DNA of 64,000 bases from Streptomyces sp. NBC_00289 (lineage in GTDB: Bacteria > Actinomycetota > Actinomycetes > Streptomycetales > Streptomycetaceae): assembly GCF_041435115.1 (NCBI RefSeq), contig NZ_CP108046.1, positions 3,720,001 to 3,784,000 of the forward strand. The letters run 5' to 3'. The translations under genes and the position numbers were made by a program. Numbering within the stretch: position 1 is the stretch's first letter; every line of letters begins with the position of its first letter. Shown here piece by piece: positions 41,699 to 49,359 of this stretch. The notes below the pieces were generated by a model. That model saw only the letters and a list, made by a program, of their open reading frames with translations, made no database searches and had not been told where the DNA came from.

Positions 41699-42289
41699 AT
41701 GGCCTCACCCATGCCCGCGGGCGGCTTCCTGGCCGCACTCAGGGCCGAAGGCCTCACCGTCGTCGAGGTCGGCGACTGGAAGCACCACAACCGCAACCAC
41801 AAGGGCCCCTGGGGGCCCGTCCACGGCGTGATGATCCACCACACCGTGACCCATGGCAGTGCGCTGACGGTGGCGCTGTGCCGGGACGGCCGCCCGGACC
41901 TGTCGGGGCCGCTGTGCCACGGCGTCATCACCAAGGACGGCACCGTCCACCTCGTCGGATACGGCCGGGCCAACCACGCCGGACTCGGCGACGACGACGT
42001 CCTGCGCGCGGTGATCGCGGAGAAGGCGCTGCCGCACGACAACGAGGCGAACACCGACGGCAACCGCCACTTCTACGGCTTCGAGTGCGAGAACCTCGGC
42101 GACGGCGAGGACCCCTGGCCCCAGGCCCAGCTCACGGCGATCGAGAAGGCCGCCGCGGCCGTCTGCCGGCATCACGGCTGGACGGAGCGGTCGGTCATCG
42201 GCCACCTGGAGTGGCAGCCGGGGAAGGTGGATCCGCGGGGGTTCACCATGGCGTGGCTGCGGGCGCGGGTGCGTGACCGCCTGAAGTAG
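41699..42289 (+). CDS. N-acetylmuramoyl-L-alanine amidase (amidase_2/PGRP type)
   Basis: 196 aa with GAAGGAGG before ATG 41699. Zinc-ligand regions: HGVMIHHTVTHG, NHAGLGD and the late VIGHLEWQPGKVDPRG, in the usual order. There is no signal peptide and no anchor, so export would need a phage-like or other route, or the enzyme acts on internalised muropeptides. It is a single gene divergent from the encapsulin operon. Confidence 0.88.
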   Translation: MASPMPAGGFLAALRAEGLTVVEVGDWKHHNRNHKGPWGPVHGVMIHHTVTHGSALTVALCRDGRPDLSGPLCHGVITKDGTVHLVGYGRANHAGLGDDDVLRAVIAEKALPHDNEANTDGNRHFYGFECENLGDGEDPWPQAQLTAIEKAAAAVCRHHGWTERSVIGHLEWQPGKVDPRGFTMAWLRARVRDRLK

Positions 42290-42322
42290 GCCGCGGCCGG
42301 TCGGGGCGGCGACAATGGTGCC

Positions 42323-43231
42323 GTGACCAGCCCCGACACCGCCGCCCTGCGTCCCCGCCTGCCGTCGCCCCTGCAGGAGCTGTCGGATCCCCGCTGCGCC
42401 CGTCACGGCGTCCGTCTGCTGCTCAAGCGCGACGATCTGGTCCACCCGGAGCTCATCGGCAACAAGTGGCGCAAACTCGCGCCCAACCTCACGGCCGCGG
42501 CGGGCCGTACGGTCCTCACCTTCGGCGGCGCCTACTCCGGCCACCTGCGCGCCACGGCCGCCGCCGGCCGCCTCCTCGGTCTGCCGACCGTCGGCGTGGT
42601 CCGCGGCCAGGAACTCGCCGACCGCCCCCTCAACCCCTCGCTGGCCCGGTGTGCGGCGGACGGCATGCGTCTGCACTTCGTCGACAGGTCGACGTATCGC
42701 CGCAAGAGCGAGCCGGAGATCCTCGGGGCGCTGCTGCGTGCGGTGGGCACCGAGGACGCCTACGTCGTCCCGGAGGGCGGCAGCAACGCCCTGGCCGTGC
42801 GGGGCTGCCGCGAACTCGGCGCGGAGCTGCGCGGTCGGAGTGACGTCGTCGCGGTCGCCTGCGGCACCGGCGGCACCCTCGCGGGGCTGGCCGCCGGGCT
42901 CGCTCCCGGCCAGCGGGCCCTGGGCGTGCCCGTCCTCAGGGGCGGCTTCCTGACCGCCGGCATACAGGCCCTGCAGGGCGAGGCGTTCGGCGGCCCGCGC
43001 GGCTCCTGGCACCTCGACGACCGCTTCCACTTCGGCGGCTACGCCCGCACCACGACGGAACTCGACGCCTTCGCGAGCGACTTCGAGGACCGCCACGGCC
43101 TGCCCGTCGAACGTCTCTATGTGGCCAAGTTGCTGTACGGCCTCGTCGCGCTCGTGGCGGAGGGCGCCTTCCGGCGCGGGACGACGGTGACGGCCGTCGT
43201 CACGGGCCGGCCGTTCCTCACGGGGCCCTGA
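42323..43231 (+). CDS. PLP-dependent ACC deaminase/D-cysteine desulfhydrase-family enzyme
   Basis: 302 aa from a GTG with GACAAT exactly 6 nt upstream (leaderless candidate). The PLP lysine region is LIGNKWRKLAPNL; later VVPEGGSNALAVRG and VAVACGTGGTLAGLA form the phosphate loop. The family breaks C-N or C-S bonds of small amino acids such as 1-aminocyclopropane-1-carboxylate or D-cysteine; substrate cannot be assigned. Confidence 0.87.
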   Translation: MTSPDTAALRPRLPSPLQELSDPRCARHGVRLLLKRDDLVHPELIGNKWRKLAPNLTAAAGRTVLTFGGAYSGHLRATAAAGRLLGLPTVGVVRGQELADRPLNPSLARCAADGMRLHFVDRSTYRRKSEPEILGALLRAVGTEDAYVVPEGGSNALAVRGCRELGAELRGRSDVVAVACGTGGTLAGLAAGLAPGQRALGVPVLRGGFLTAGIQALQGEAFGGPRGSWHLDDRFHFGGYARTTTELDAFASDFEDRHGLPVERLYVAKLLYGLVALVAEGAFRRGTTVTAVVTGRPFLTGP

Positions 43232-43261
43232 CCACGGTCACCGGCTCCGACCCCGGCGTGC

Positions 43262-44860
43262 TCAGCTCGCCGCCTCCCGGAAGGCCGCCGCCTCCTCCAG
43301 GTCCAGCCTGCGCAGCAGCGTCCGCAGCATCTCGTCGTCGATGTGGCGGGCGTCCCGCAGCCGCACGAACACCTTGCGTTCCGTGCTGATCATCTCCCGG
43401 GACAGGCGCCGGTAGGTGTCGTCGACGGTCTCGCCGGTGAGGGGGTTGACCTGGCCGAGGCGTTCCCAGACGGCGTTGCGGCGGCGTTCCAGGACGGCGC
43501 GCAGCCGGTCGGCGAGGGGCGGCGGAAGGGCGTTGCGCTCGTCGGCGAGGAGTTCCTCCAGACGCCGCTCGGCGGCCAGGGAGGCCTGCGCCTGGGCGTT
43601 GGCCTCCGCGAGCGTCTCGGCCTGCTGGTCGCGGCCGGGCAGCTTCAGCAGGCGGATCAGCGGGGGCAGCGTCACGCCCTGCACGACGAGCGTGCCGATG
43701 ACCGTCGTGAAGGTCAGGAAGAGGATGAGGTTGCGCCCGGGGAACTTGTCGCCGCCGTGCACCGTGAGCGGGATCGAGAAGGCGATGGCCAGCGACACCA
43801 CGCCCCGCATGCCGGCCCAGCCGATGACGAACGCGCCCTTCCAGGTGGGATCGGGCTCCCGCTCCCTGATCCGCGCCGACAGCATGCGCGGCAGGAAGGT
43901 CGCCGGATAGACCCACACGAAGCGGGTGGCGACCACGACCAGGAAGACGGCCACCGCGTACCAGGCGGCGGTGCCTCCCTCGTACTCCCCGAGGCCCTTG
44001 AGGACGACCGGGAGCTGCAGTCCGATCAGGGCGAACACCGACGACTCCAGGACGAACGCGACCATCTTCCACACCGCCTCCTCCTGCAGGCGCGTCGCGA
44101 AGTCCACCTCCCACGCGCGGTGACCGAGATAGAGCGCCACGACCACGACCGCGAGGACCCCGGAGGCGTGCACCTGCTCGGCGACGGCGTACGCGACGAA
44201 CGGGATCAGCAGGGAGAGCGTGTTCTGCAGCAGCGCCTCCTTGAGGTGGGTGCGCAGCCAGTGGATCGGCACCATCAGGAGCAGCCCGATGCCGACGCCG
44301 CCGACCGCCGCGAGCAGGAACTCGCCGATCCCCTCGGCCCAGGTGGCGCCCTCGCCGATGGCCGCGGCGAGGGCGACCCGGTAGGCGGTGATCGCGGTGG
44401 CGTCGTTCACCAGCGACTCGCCCTGGAGAATCGTGGTGATCCGGGACGGCAGCCCCACCCGGCGCGCCACGGCGGTGGCCGCGACGGCGTCCGGCGGCGC
44501 CACCACCGCGCCCAGCACCAGGGCCGCGGCCAGCGGCAGCCCCGGGACGATCCTGTAGACGGCCCAGCCGACCACCACGGTCGCGAACAGCACGTACCCC
44601 ACCGACAGCAGCGCGACGGGCCGCAGCTGGGCACGCAGGTCGAGGTACGAGCTGTCGGTGGCCGAGGTGTAGAGCAGCGGGGGCAGGATGAGCGGCAGGA
44701 CGATGTGGGGGTCGAGGGTGTATTCGGGGATTCCGGGGACGTACGAGATCACCAGACCGGCCGCGACCAGCAGCAGCGGTGCGGGCACCGGTGTCCGCCG
44801 GGCGGCCGCGGCGATCGCCGCGCTCCCCGCCACCAGCAACAGCAGTGGCATCACGTCCAT
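43262..44860 (-). CDS. Na+/H+ antiporter of the CPA1 family
   Basis: 532 aa from ATG 44860. About twelve membrane helices, beginning MPLLLLVAGSAAIAAAA; the transport core carries GAVVAPPDAVAATAVARRVG and ILQGESLVNDATAITAYRVAL (the Asn-Asp pair of CPA1 exchangers), later GWAGMRGVVSLAIAF. The C-terminal 110 residues are a hydrophilic cytoplasmic helix region. It exchanges Na+ (or K+/Li+) for protons to keep pH and salt balance. A UBP-type zinc-finger gene is divergent 62 bp away. Confidence 0.94.
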   Translation of the reverse strand: MDVMPLLLLVAGSAAIAAAARRTPVPAPLLLVAAGLVISYVPGIPEYTLDPHIVLPLILPPLLYTSATDSSYLDLRAQLRPVALLSVGYVLFATVVVGWAVYRIVPGLPLAAALVLGAVVAPPDAVAATAVARRVGLPSRITTILQGESLVNDATAITAYRVALAAAIGEGATWAEGIGEFLLAAVGGVGIGLLLMVPIHWLRTHLKEALLQNTLSLLIPFVAYAVAEQVHASGVLAVVVVALYLGHRAWEVDFATRLQEEAVWKMVAFVLESSVFALIGLQLPVVLKGLGEYEGGTAAWYAVAVFLVVVATRFVWVYPATFLPRMLSARIREREPDPTWKGAFVIGWAGMRGVVSLAIAFSIPLTVHGGDKFPGRNLILFLTFTTVIGTLVVQGVTLPPLIRLLKLPGRDQQAETLAEANAQAQASLAAERRLEELLADERNALPPPLADRLRAVLERRRNAVWERLGQVNPLTGETVDDTYRRLSREMISTERKVFVRLRDARHIDDEMLRTLLRRLDLEEAAAFREAAS

Positions 44861-44922
44861 CGTTCTCGCCCGCCCTCGTTTTTGCGCGCGGCCACCCGCA
44901 CACCCGTCGTAATCTGGCAATC

Positions 44923-45183
44923 ATGAAACAGTGCACGCACGCCGACGCGCTGCCGCACCCGGAGCCGGAGCCGCTGAGCGAGACCTGTCCGGAGTGTCTA
45001 CGGGACGGTACGCACCCGGTACAGCTTCGGCTCTGCCTCACCTGCGGTCACGTCGGCTGCTGCGACTCCTCTCCGGCACGGCACGCCAACGAGCACCACA
45101 AGGAGTCCGGTCATCCCGTGATGCGAACCTTCGAACCCGGCGAGAACTGGCGTTGGTGCTTCGTGGACCACGTCCTCGTGTGA
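44923..45183 (+). CDS. UBP-type zinc-finger protein
   Basis: 86 aa from ATG 44923 (TAATCT 7 nt upstream). The zf-UBP pattern is complete: TCPECLRDGTHPVQLRLCLTCGHVGCCDSSPARHANEHHKESGHPVMRTF with the His pairs, then ENWRWCFVDH. In eukaryotes this fold binds the ubiquitin C-terminus; in bacteria the ligand is unknown. It commonly neighbours Na+/H+ antiporters in actinobacteria, so it may sense or regulate that transporter. Confidence 0.9.
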   Translation: MKQCTHADALPHPEPEPLSETCPECLRDGTHPVQLRLCLTCGHVGCCDSSPARHANEHHKESGHPVMRTFEPGENWRWCFVDHVLV

Positions 45184-45217
45184 CTCTGGACGGCCTGGGG
45201 AGACTCCGGATCCGGAC

Positions 45218-45243
45218 GGTTCGACCGTCTGACGTCTGGGTAC
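45218..45243 (+). promoter_or_regulatory. Candidate sigma-B/sigma-H promoter upstream of the anti-sigma/sigH operon
   Basis: GGTT (45218-45221), 16 bp, GGGTAC (45238-45243) fits the stress sigma pattern GNNT-N14-16-GGGTA(C/T). It is 209 bp before the first gene, which suggests autoregulation by SigH or a related stress factor. Confidence 0.65.
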
Positions 45244-45301
45244 GTCAACCCGACGCGCCCTGTTCCCAATTGGGCCCGCGAACCCTCTAGCCACGGAGCG
45301 T

Positions 45302-45322
45302 ACTCATAGGTTTACTATGAGT
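45302..45322. promoter_or_regulatory. Perfect inverted repeat in the anti-sigma/sigH leader
   Basis: ACTCATAG (45302-45309) and CTATGAGT (45315-45322) around a 5-nt AT-rich centre. Its base composition stands out. It could be an operator or an RNA hairpin; the known BldD control of sigH in S. coelicolor makes an operator possible, though it does not match the BldD box. Confidence 0.5.
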
Positions 45323-45452
45323 GACAGCAGGGGGTCGGGGTCCCGGGGACAGGAAAGTCGAGAGCGCGGTAGCGTCACCGCTGCACCACGTATCGCGTTA
45401 CCCCGGGGGGCGACCCTCGGCCCGAAAAGCTTGTACCACCTTGGAGGTGAGG

Positions 45453-45866
45453 GTGTCCCAGATCGCAGGCGAACCCGCGACCCAGGACTTCGTGGAAGTC
45501 CGGCTGCCGGCTGCGGGTGCCTACCTGTCGGTGCTGCGGACGGCCACGGCCGGCCTCGCGGCCCGTTTGGACTTCACCCTCGACGAGATCGAGGACCTTC
45601 GCATCGCGGTCGACGAGGCCTGCGCGATCCTGCTCCAGCAGGCCGTGCCCGGCTCGGTGCTCAGCTGTGTCTTCCGGCTCGTCGACGACTCGCTCGAGGT
45701 CACCGTCTCGGCGCCGACCACGGACGGTCACGCCCCCGCGCGCGACACGTTCGCCTGGACCGTCCTGTCGGCCCTGGCGGGCAAGGTCTCCTCCGCCGTG
45801 GACGAGGACAAAACCGTTTCGATCAGCCTCTACAAACAGCGCGGCGCGGGACCCGGGCCGGCGTGA
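45453..45866 (+). CDS. prsH: Anti-sigma factor of the RsbW/UshX (PrsH) type
   Basis: 137 aa from GTG 45453 with GGAGG 5 nt upstream. It is a GHKL-type Ser kinase/anti-sigma fold: LPAAGAYLSVLRTATAGLAARLDFTLDEIEDLRIAVDEACAILLQ, with the N-box DEACAILL, then AWTVLSALAGKVSSAVDEDKTVSISLYKQ. It is expected to bind and hold SigH, encoded next with a 4-bp GTGA overlap, and to be released by an anti-anti-sigma partner under osmotic or developmental signals. Confidence 0.93.
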   Translation: MSQIAGEPATQDFVEVRLPAAGAYLSVLRTATAGLAARLDFTLDEIEDLRIAVDEACAILLQQAVPGSVLSCVFRLVDDSLEVTVSAPTTDGHAPARDTFAWTVLSALAGKVSSAVDEDKTVSISLYKQRGAGPGPA

Positions 45867-47008
45867 GGAACGGGGACGGGCCGGTGCGTGACGAAGAGCG
45901 CGGCACACGGGAGCTGCCGGCCGAGGAGGGGGGTCCCCCCGGCTCGAGCACGGTCGAGGGCTCGGGAGAAGACGGCCCGAGCGCATTCCGACGCAAGGCG
46001 GACGCCATCGACGGCATCCCCGAGCAGGCCCGGCCGCACCCGGAGGACGACTCCTCGGAGGCCGTCGTCCCGGGCGACGGGCAGCGTGATCGGGAAGGTG
46101 CCGTGCGGAGCGCGCCTCTGGACGGACGGATCGGGGTCACCCCTGTCCGAGCGGAGGCAGAGGCTCGGGGAAGGGCAACGGGCGGGACGATGAGCGAGCA
46201 CGAGCGAGAAGACGACAAGGCCGCGCAGCGCGTGCAGCACACTTCGCACCGGCCCCAGGACCGCAGCGGGGCACGCGCCCTGTTCATCGAACTGCGCAAA
46301 CTGCAGGACGGCAGCCCGGAGTACGCGGAGCTGCGCAACCGGCTGGTCCGCATGCACCTGCCGCTCGTCGAGCACCTCGCCCGCCGCTTCCGCAACCGCG
46401 GCGAGCCGCTGGACGACCTGACCCAGGTCGCCACCATCGGCCTGATCAAGTCCGTCGACCGCTTCGATCCGGAGCGCGGCGTCGAGTTCTCGACGTACGC
46501 GACGCCCACGGTCGTCGGCGAGATCAAGCGCCACTTCCGCGACAAGGGCTGGGCGGTGCGCGTCCCGCGCCGGCTGCAGGAACTGCGTCTCGCGCTCACC
46601 ACCGCGACGGCGGAACTCTCGCAGCAGCACGGCCGCTCCCCCACCGTCCACGAGCTGGCCGAGAAACTGGCCATCTCGGAGGAGGAGGTCCTGGAGGGCC
46701 TGGAGTCCGCCAACGCGTACTCCACGCTGTCCCTGGACGTCCCCGACACGGACGACGAGTCCCCGGCGGTCGCGGACACCCTGGGCGCGGAGGACGAGGC
46801 GCTGGAGGGCGTCGAGTACCGCGAGTCGCTCAAGCCGCTCCTGGAGGACCTCCCGCCGCGCGAGAAGCGGATCCTGCTGCTGCGCTTCTTCGGCAACATG
46901 ACCCAGTCGCAGATCGCGCAGGAGGTCGGGATCTCGCAGATGCACGTGTCCCGGCTGCTGGCTCGAACGCTGGCCCAGCTGCGGGAGAAGCTGCTGGTGG
47001 AGGAGTAG
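45863..47008 (+). CDS. sigH: Stress and development RNA polymerase sigma factor SigH
   Basis: 381 aa from GTG 45863, which overlaps the anti-sigma stop; an internal ATG at 46190 gives a 272-aa form. The first about 110 residues are acidic and disordered. Then sigma regions 2 (RNRLVRMHLPLVEHLARRF, LDDLTQVATIGLIKSVDRFD), 3 (RSPTVHELAEKLAIS) and 4 (RILLLRFFGNMTQSQIAQEVGISQMHVSRLLART) of the SigB/SigF group. In S. coelicolor SigH is made as several forms from different starts or by processing; the two starts seen here fit that. It controls osmotic stress and sporulation genes. Confidence 0.94.
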   Translation: MRNGDGPVRDEERGTRELPAEEGGPPGSSTVEGSGEDGPSAFRRKADAIDGIPEQARPHPEDDSSEAVVPGDGQRDREGAVRSAPLDGRIGVTPVRAEAEARGRATGGTMSEHEREDDKAAQRVQHTSHRPQDRSGARALFIELRKLQDGSPEYAELRNRLVRMHLPLVEHLARRFRNRGEPLDDLTQVATIGLIKSVDRFDPERGVEFSTYATPTVVGEIKRHFRDKGWAVRVPRRLQELRLALTTATAELSQQHGRSPTVHELAEKLAISEEEVLEGLESANAYSTLSLDVPDTDDESPAVADTLGAEDEALEGVEYRESLKPLLEDLPPREKRILLLRFFGNMTQSQIAQEVGISQMHVSRLLARTLAQLREKLLVEE

Positions 47009-47025
47009 GAGTCCCCGCACCGCAC

Positions 47026-47053
47026 GACTGTCGCCGGATGTACGGCGACCGTC
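47026..47053 (+). terminator. Hairpin after sigH
   Basis: GACTGTCGCCG (47026-47036) pairs with CGGCGACCGTC (47043-47053) with one mismatch. It sits between the convergent sigH and membrane-protein genes. Confidence 0.65.
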
Positions 47054-47064
47054 TGGGTCCGCGG

Positions 47065-47523
47065 CTACCGCTTCCCGTCCTGTGCGCGGCCCGGCCCCTT
47101 GACCCCGAGGGCCTGGGTCGTCGCCGGGTTGACCAGCAGCACCAGTGCCGTGACCGCGACGACCGCGAGGGCGATGCCCGCCGGAATCGCCACGCTGTCC
47201 GCCTGGAGCAGGTTGTAGGCCACCGGCAGGGCCATGATCTGGGTGATGACGGCCGGGCCCCGGCTCCAGCCGCGCCGTTTGAGCAGCCCGCGCGCGGCGA
47301 GCAGCGGCAGCAGCGCGAGGACGATCAGTGTGATGCCGCCGGTGACGGCCGAGCCGCGGTCGTCCGGCTCCCCCGCGAGGCCCTCCACCAGGATCCAGGC
47401 ACCCCCGACGGCCAGCGCGAGCCCCTCCAGCGCGGCGAGCGCCGCAGCGGCGGTCAGCCGGGCGGGGCGGGGCCCCGTGTCCCGGGCGGTTTCGGCTGCG
47501 GGGGCGGGATTCTGAGACGTCAC
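47065..47523 (-). CDS. Hypothetical four-helix membrane protein
   Basis: 152 aa from a GTG at 47523, supported by TACCCT exactly 6 nt upstream (leaderless). Four hydrophobic segments: LTAAAALAALEGLALAVGGAW, GGITLIVLALLPLLAA, AVITQIMALPVAYNLL and IPAGIALAVVAVTALVLLV. The N-terminal 25 residues are polar. No known domain; it occurs next to the lipid kinase gene, which is divergent from it. Confidence 0.8.
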   Translation of the reverse strand: MTSQNPAPAAETARDTGPRPARLTAAAALAALEGLALAVGGAWILVEGLAGEPDDRGSAVTGGITLIVLALLPLLAARGLLKRRGWSRGPAVITQIMALPVAYNLLQADSVAIPAGIALAVVAVTALVLLVNPATTQALGVKGPGRAQDGKR

Positions 47524-47639
47524 CCTTGCAGGGTAGCCGCGCCGGCGCGGTCACTCGTGGTGAGGTTCACGCACCGATCTCTTACTCGATCCTTGACTCG
47601 GCCTGGGATCGGTACCGCCGAGTAGGTACGCTGCAATCC

Positions 47640-48608
47640 ATGCGTGCACTCCTCGTGGTCAATCCGGCGGCAACCACCACAAGCGCACGTACGCGCGATG
47701 TCCTGATCCACGCGCTCGCGAGCGAGATGAAACTCGAGGCGGTCACCACCGAGTACCGCGGCCACGCGCGCGACCTGGGCCGGCAGGCGGCGGAGAGCGG
47801 GAACGTCGACCTGGTGGTGGCCCTCGGCGGCGACGGCACGGTCAACGAGGTCGTCAACGGTCTGCTGCACGCCGGTCCCGAGCCGGATCGCCTGCCCGGC
47901 CTCGCGGTGGTTCCCGGTGGTTCCACCAACGTCTTCGCCCGGGCGCTGGGCCTGCCGAACGACGCCGTGGAGGCCACGGGCGCCCTGTTGGACGCTCTGC
48001 GTGAGGGACGGGAACGCACCGTCGGGCTGGGCCTGACGTCCGGCACCCCGGGCACCGAGGACGAGTCGGTGCCGTCCCGCTGGTTCACCTTCAACGCCGG
48101 ACTCGGCTTCGACGCCGGGGTGGTGGGCCGCGTCGAGCAGCAGCGTGAGCGGGGCCGGAAATCGACGCACGCGCTGTATGTGCGCCAGGTGGTGCGCCAG
48201 TTCCTCGGGGAGACCAACCGCCGGCACGGCACGATCTCGGTCGAGCGGCCCGGCGAGGAGACGGTCGACGATCTGGTGGTGGCGATAGTTTCGAACACCT
48301 CGCCCTGGACGTATCTCGGCAATCGCCCGATGTACACGTCGCCTAAGGCCTCGTTCGATAAAGGCCTCGACATACTCGGTCTCAGCCGCCTTTCCACGCC
48401 CGCGGTCGCCCGGTATGGCACCCAGTTGCTCAGTTCGTCCCCGGAGCGCGGACCCCATGGCAAGCATGCCGTGTCCCTGCACGACCTGACCGAGTTCACC
48501 TTGCATTCGAAGGCCCCGCTACCCCTTCAGATGGACGGCGACCACCTCGGGCTGCGTACGAGCGTGACGTTCACAGGCGTACGCCGTGCACTGCGTGTGA
48601 TTGTGTGA
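47640..48608 (+). CDS. Diacylglycerol kinase-family lipid kinase
   Basis: 322 aa from ATG 47640; TACGCT ends 7 nt before it and no ribosome binding site is seen. The DAGK catalytic N-terminus is intact: RALLVVNPAATTTSARTR, VVALGGDGTVNEVVNGLL (the ATP-binding GGDGT) and VVPGGSTNVFARALG. It phosphorylates diacylglycerol or a related lipid (ceramide or sphingosine-like or a bacterial lipid) at the membrane. The C-terminal half is the beta domain (ISVERPGEETVDDLVVAIV). Confidence 0.92.
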   Translation: MRALLVVNPAATTTSARTRDVLIHALASEMKLEAVTTEYRGHARDLGRQAAESGNVDLVVALGGDGTVNEVVNGLLHAGPEPDRLPGLAVVPGGSTNVFARALGLPNDAVEATGALLDALREGRERTVGLGLTSGTPGTEDESVPSRWFTFNAGLGFDAGVVGRVEQQRERGRKSTHALYVRQVVRQFLGETNRRHGTISVERPGEETVDDLVVAIVSNTSPWTYLGNRPMYTSPKASFDKGLDILGLSRLSTPAVARYGTQLLSSSPERGPHGKHAVSLHDLTEFTLHSKAPLPLQMDGDHLGLRTSVTFTGVRRALRVIV

Positions 48609-48923
48609 GCAGAAGACGCGAAAGTCCTTTCACTCGAACGTTTAGACCAGGGTCCACCCCATGGAAGTACGGCTGTGACCTAGTCGACACCGAGGAATCA
48701 AAAAAAACTTTCCGGTAGGGGTTGTATCCGCCGCTGAGGTTTGCGAGTCTCTACGTGGCGATCGAGACGGCCCGCAACACCGGCCTCCACTGATCACCAG
48801 AACCCCTCATCACAAGGACCACACCAGGGAACCTGGCAGTCGGCCCTTCACTTGTTGAGGGATTCGTGAAAGCGTTCACATTCACAAGCAACCTGCATGT
48901 AATACCAAGGAGAGGTAGCAGCC
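48609..48923 (+). other. 315-bp upstream region of wblE
   Basis: It contains an A-run followed by TTTCCGG near 48700 and a CRP-type palindrome at 48865-48880. TAATAC at 48900-48905 looks like a -10 but is too close to the ribosome binding site (48907-48914) to be useful, so the true promoter is probably farther upstream. No small gene is seen. Confidence 0.5.
48865..48880. promoter_or_regulatory. CRP-type palindrome upstream of wblE
   Basis: GTGA (48866-48869), 6 bp, TCAC (48876-48879) matches the CRP core GTGA-N6-TCAC. It lies 44 bp before the wblE ATG. In Mycobacterium tuberculosis the orthologous whiB1 is controlled by CRP and cAMP. Confidence 0.7.
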
Positions 48924-49181
48924 ATGGACTGGCGTCACAACGCCGTTTGCCGCGAGGAAGACCCCGAGCTCTTCTTCCCCATCGGCAACACCGGTCCTGC
49001 GCTGCTGCAGATCGAGGAAGCCAAGGCCGTCTGCCGCCGCTGCCCCGTCATGGAGCAGTGCCTGCAGTGGGCGCTCGAGTCCGGCCAGGACTCCGGCGTC
49101 TGGGGTGGTCTCAGCGAGGACGAGCGCCGCGCGATGAAGCGCCGCGCCGCCCGCAACCGGGCCCGTCAGGCCACCGCCTGA
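48924..49181 (+). CDS. wblE: WhiB-family iron-sulfur regulator WblE (WhiB1-like)
   Basis: 85 aa with AGGAGAGG before the ATG. The four Fe-S Cys are C9, C37, C40 and C46 (NAVC, CRRC, EQC), followed by the turn GVWGG (58-62) and a basic C-terminus (RRAMKRRAARNRARQ). This is the WhiB1/WblE type, which binds a 4Fe-4S cluster, reacts with nitric oxide and acts together with the main sigma factor. A CRP-type site lies upstream and a perfect terminator downstream. Confidence 0.96.
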   Translation: MDWRHNAVCREEDPELFFPIGNTGPALLQIEEAKAVCRRCPVMEQCLQWALESGQDSGVWGGLSEDERRAMKRRAARNRARQATA

Positions 49182-49297
49182 CACACCCGCCCCGCGACAG
49201 CCTGGCTTGGCGGCGCGTACAGCGAGTACGCAACTCCCGCCCCCGAGCCGCAGCGCGCAGTACCCCCGATGCGCAGCAAACGCTGGCAACGAGCATG

Positions 49298-49334
49298 AAG
49301 AAGCCCCGGACCGCTCAACGGTCCGGGGCTTCTT
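49298..49334. terminator. Bidirectional terminator after wblE
   Basis: A perfect 16-bp stem (49298-49313 with 49319-49334), 5-nt loop; A and T residues flank it on both sides. It lies between the convergent wblE and kinase genes. Confidence 0.92.
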
Positions 49335-49359
49335 GCTGTGCCTTTCGCCGACGGGCGCG

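Noticed and set aside
43343..44926. Open frame of 527 codons opposite the Na+/H+ antiporter gene
   Set aside because: Shadow; the minus strand encodes a clear membrane protein with conserved transport motifs.
48900..48905. TAATAC as -10 of wblE
   Set aside because: Transcription would begin inside the ribosome binding site (48907-48914), so it would not give a translatable normal leader.
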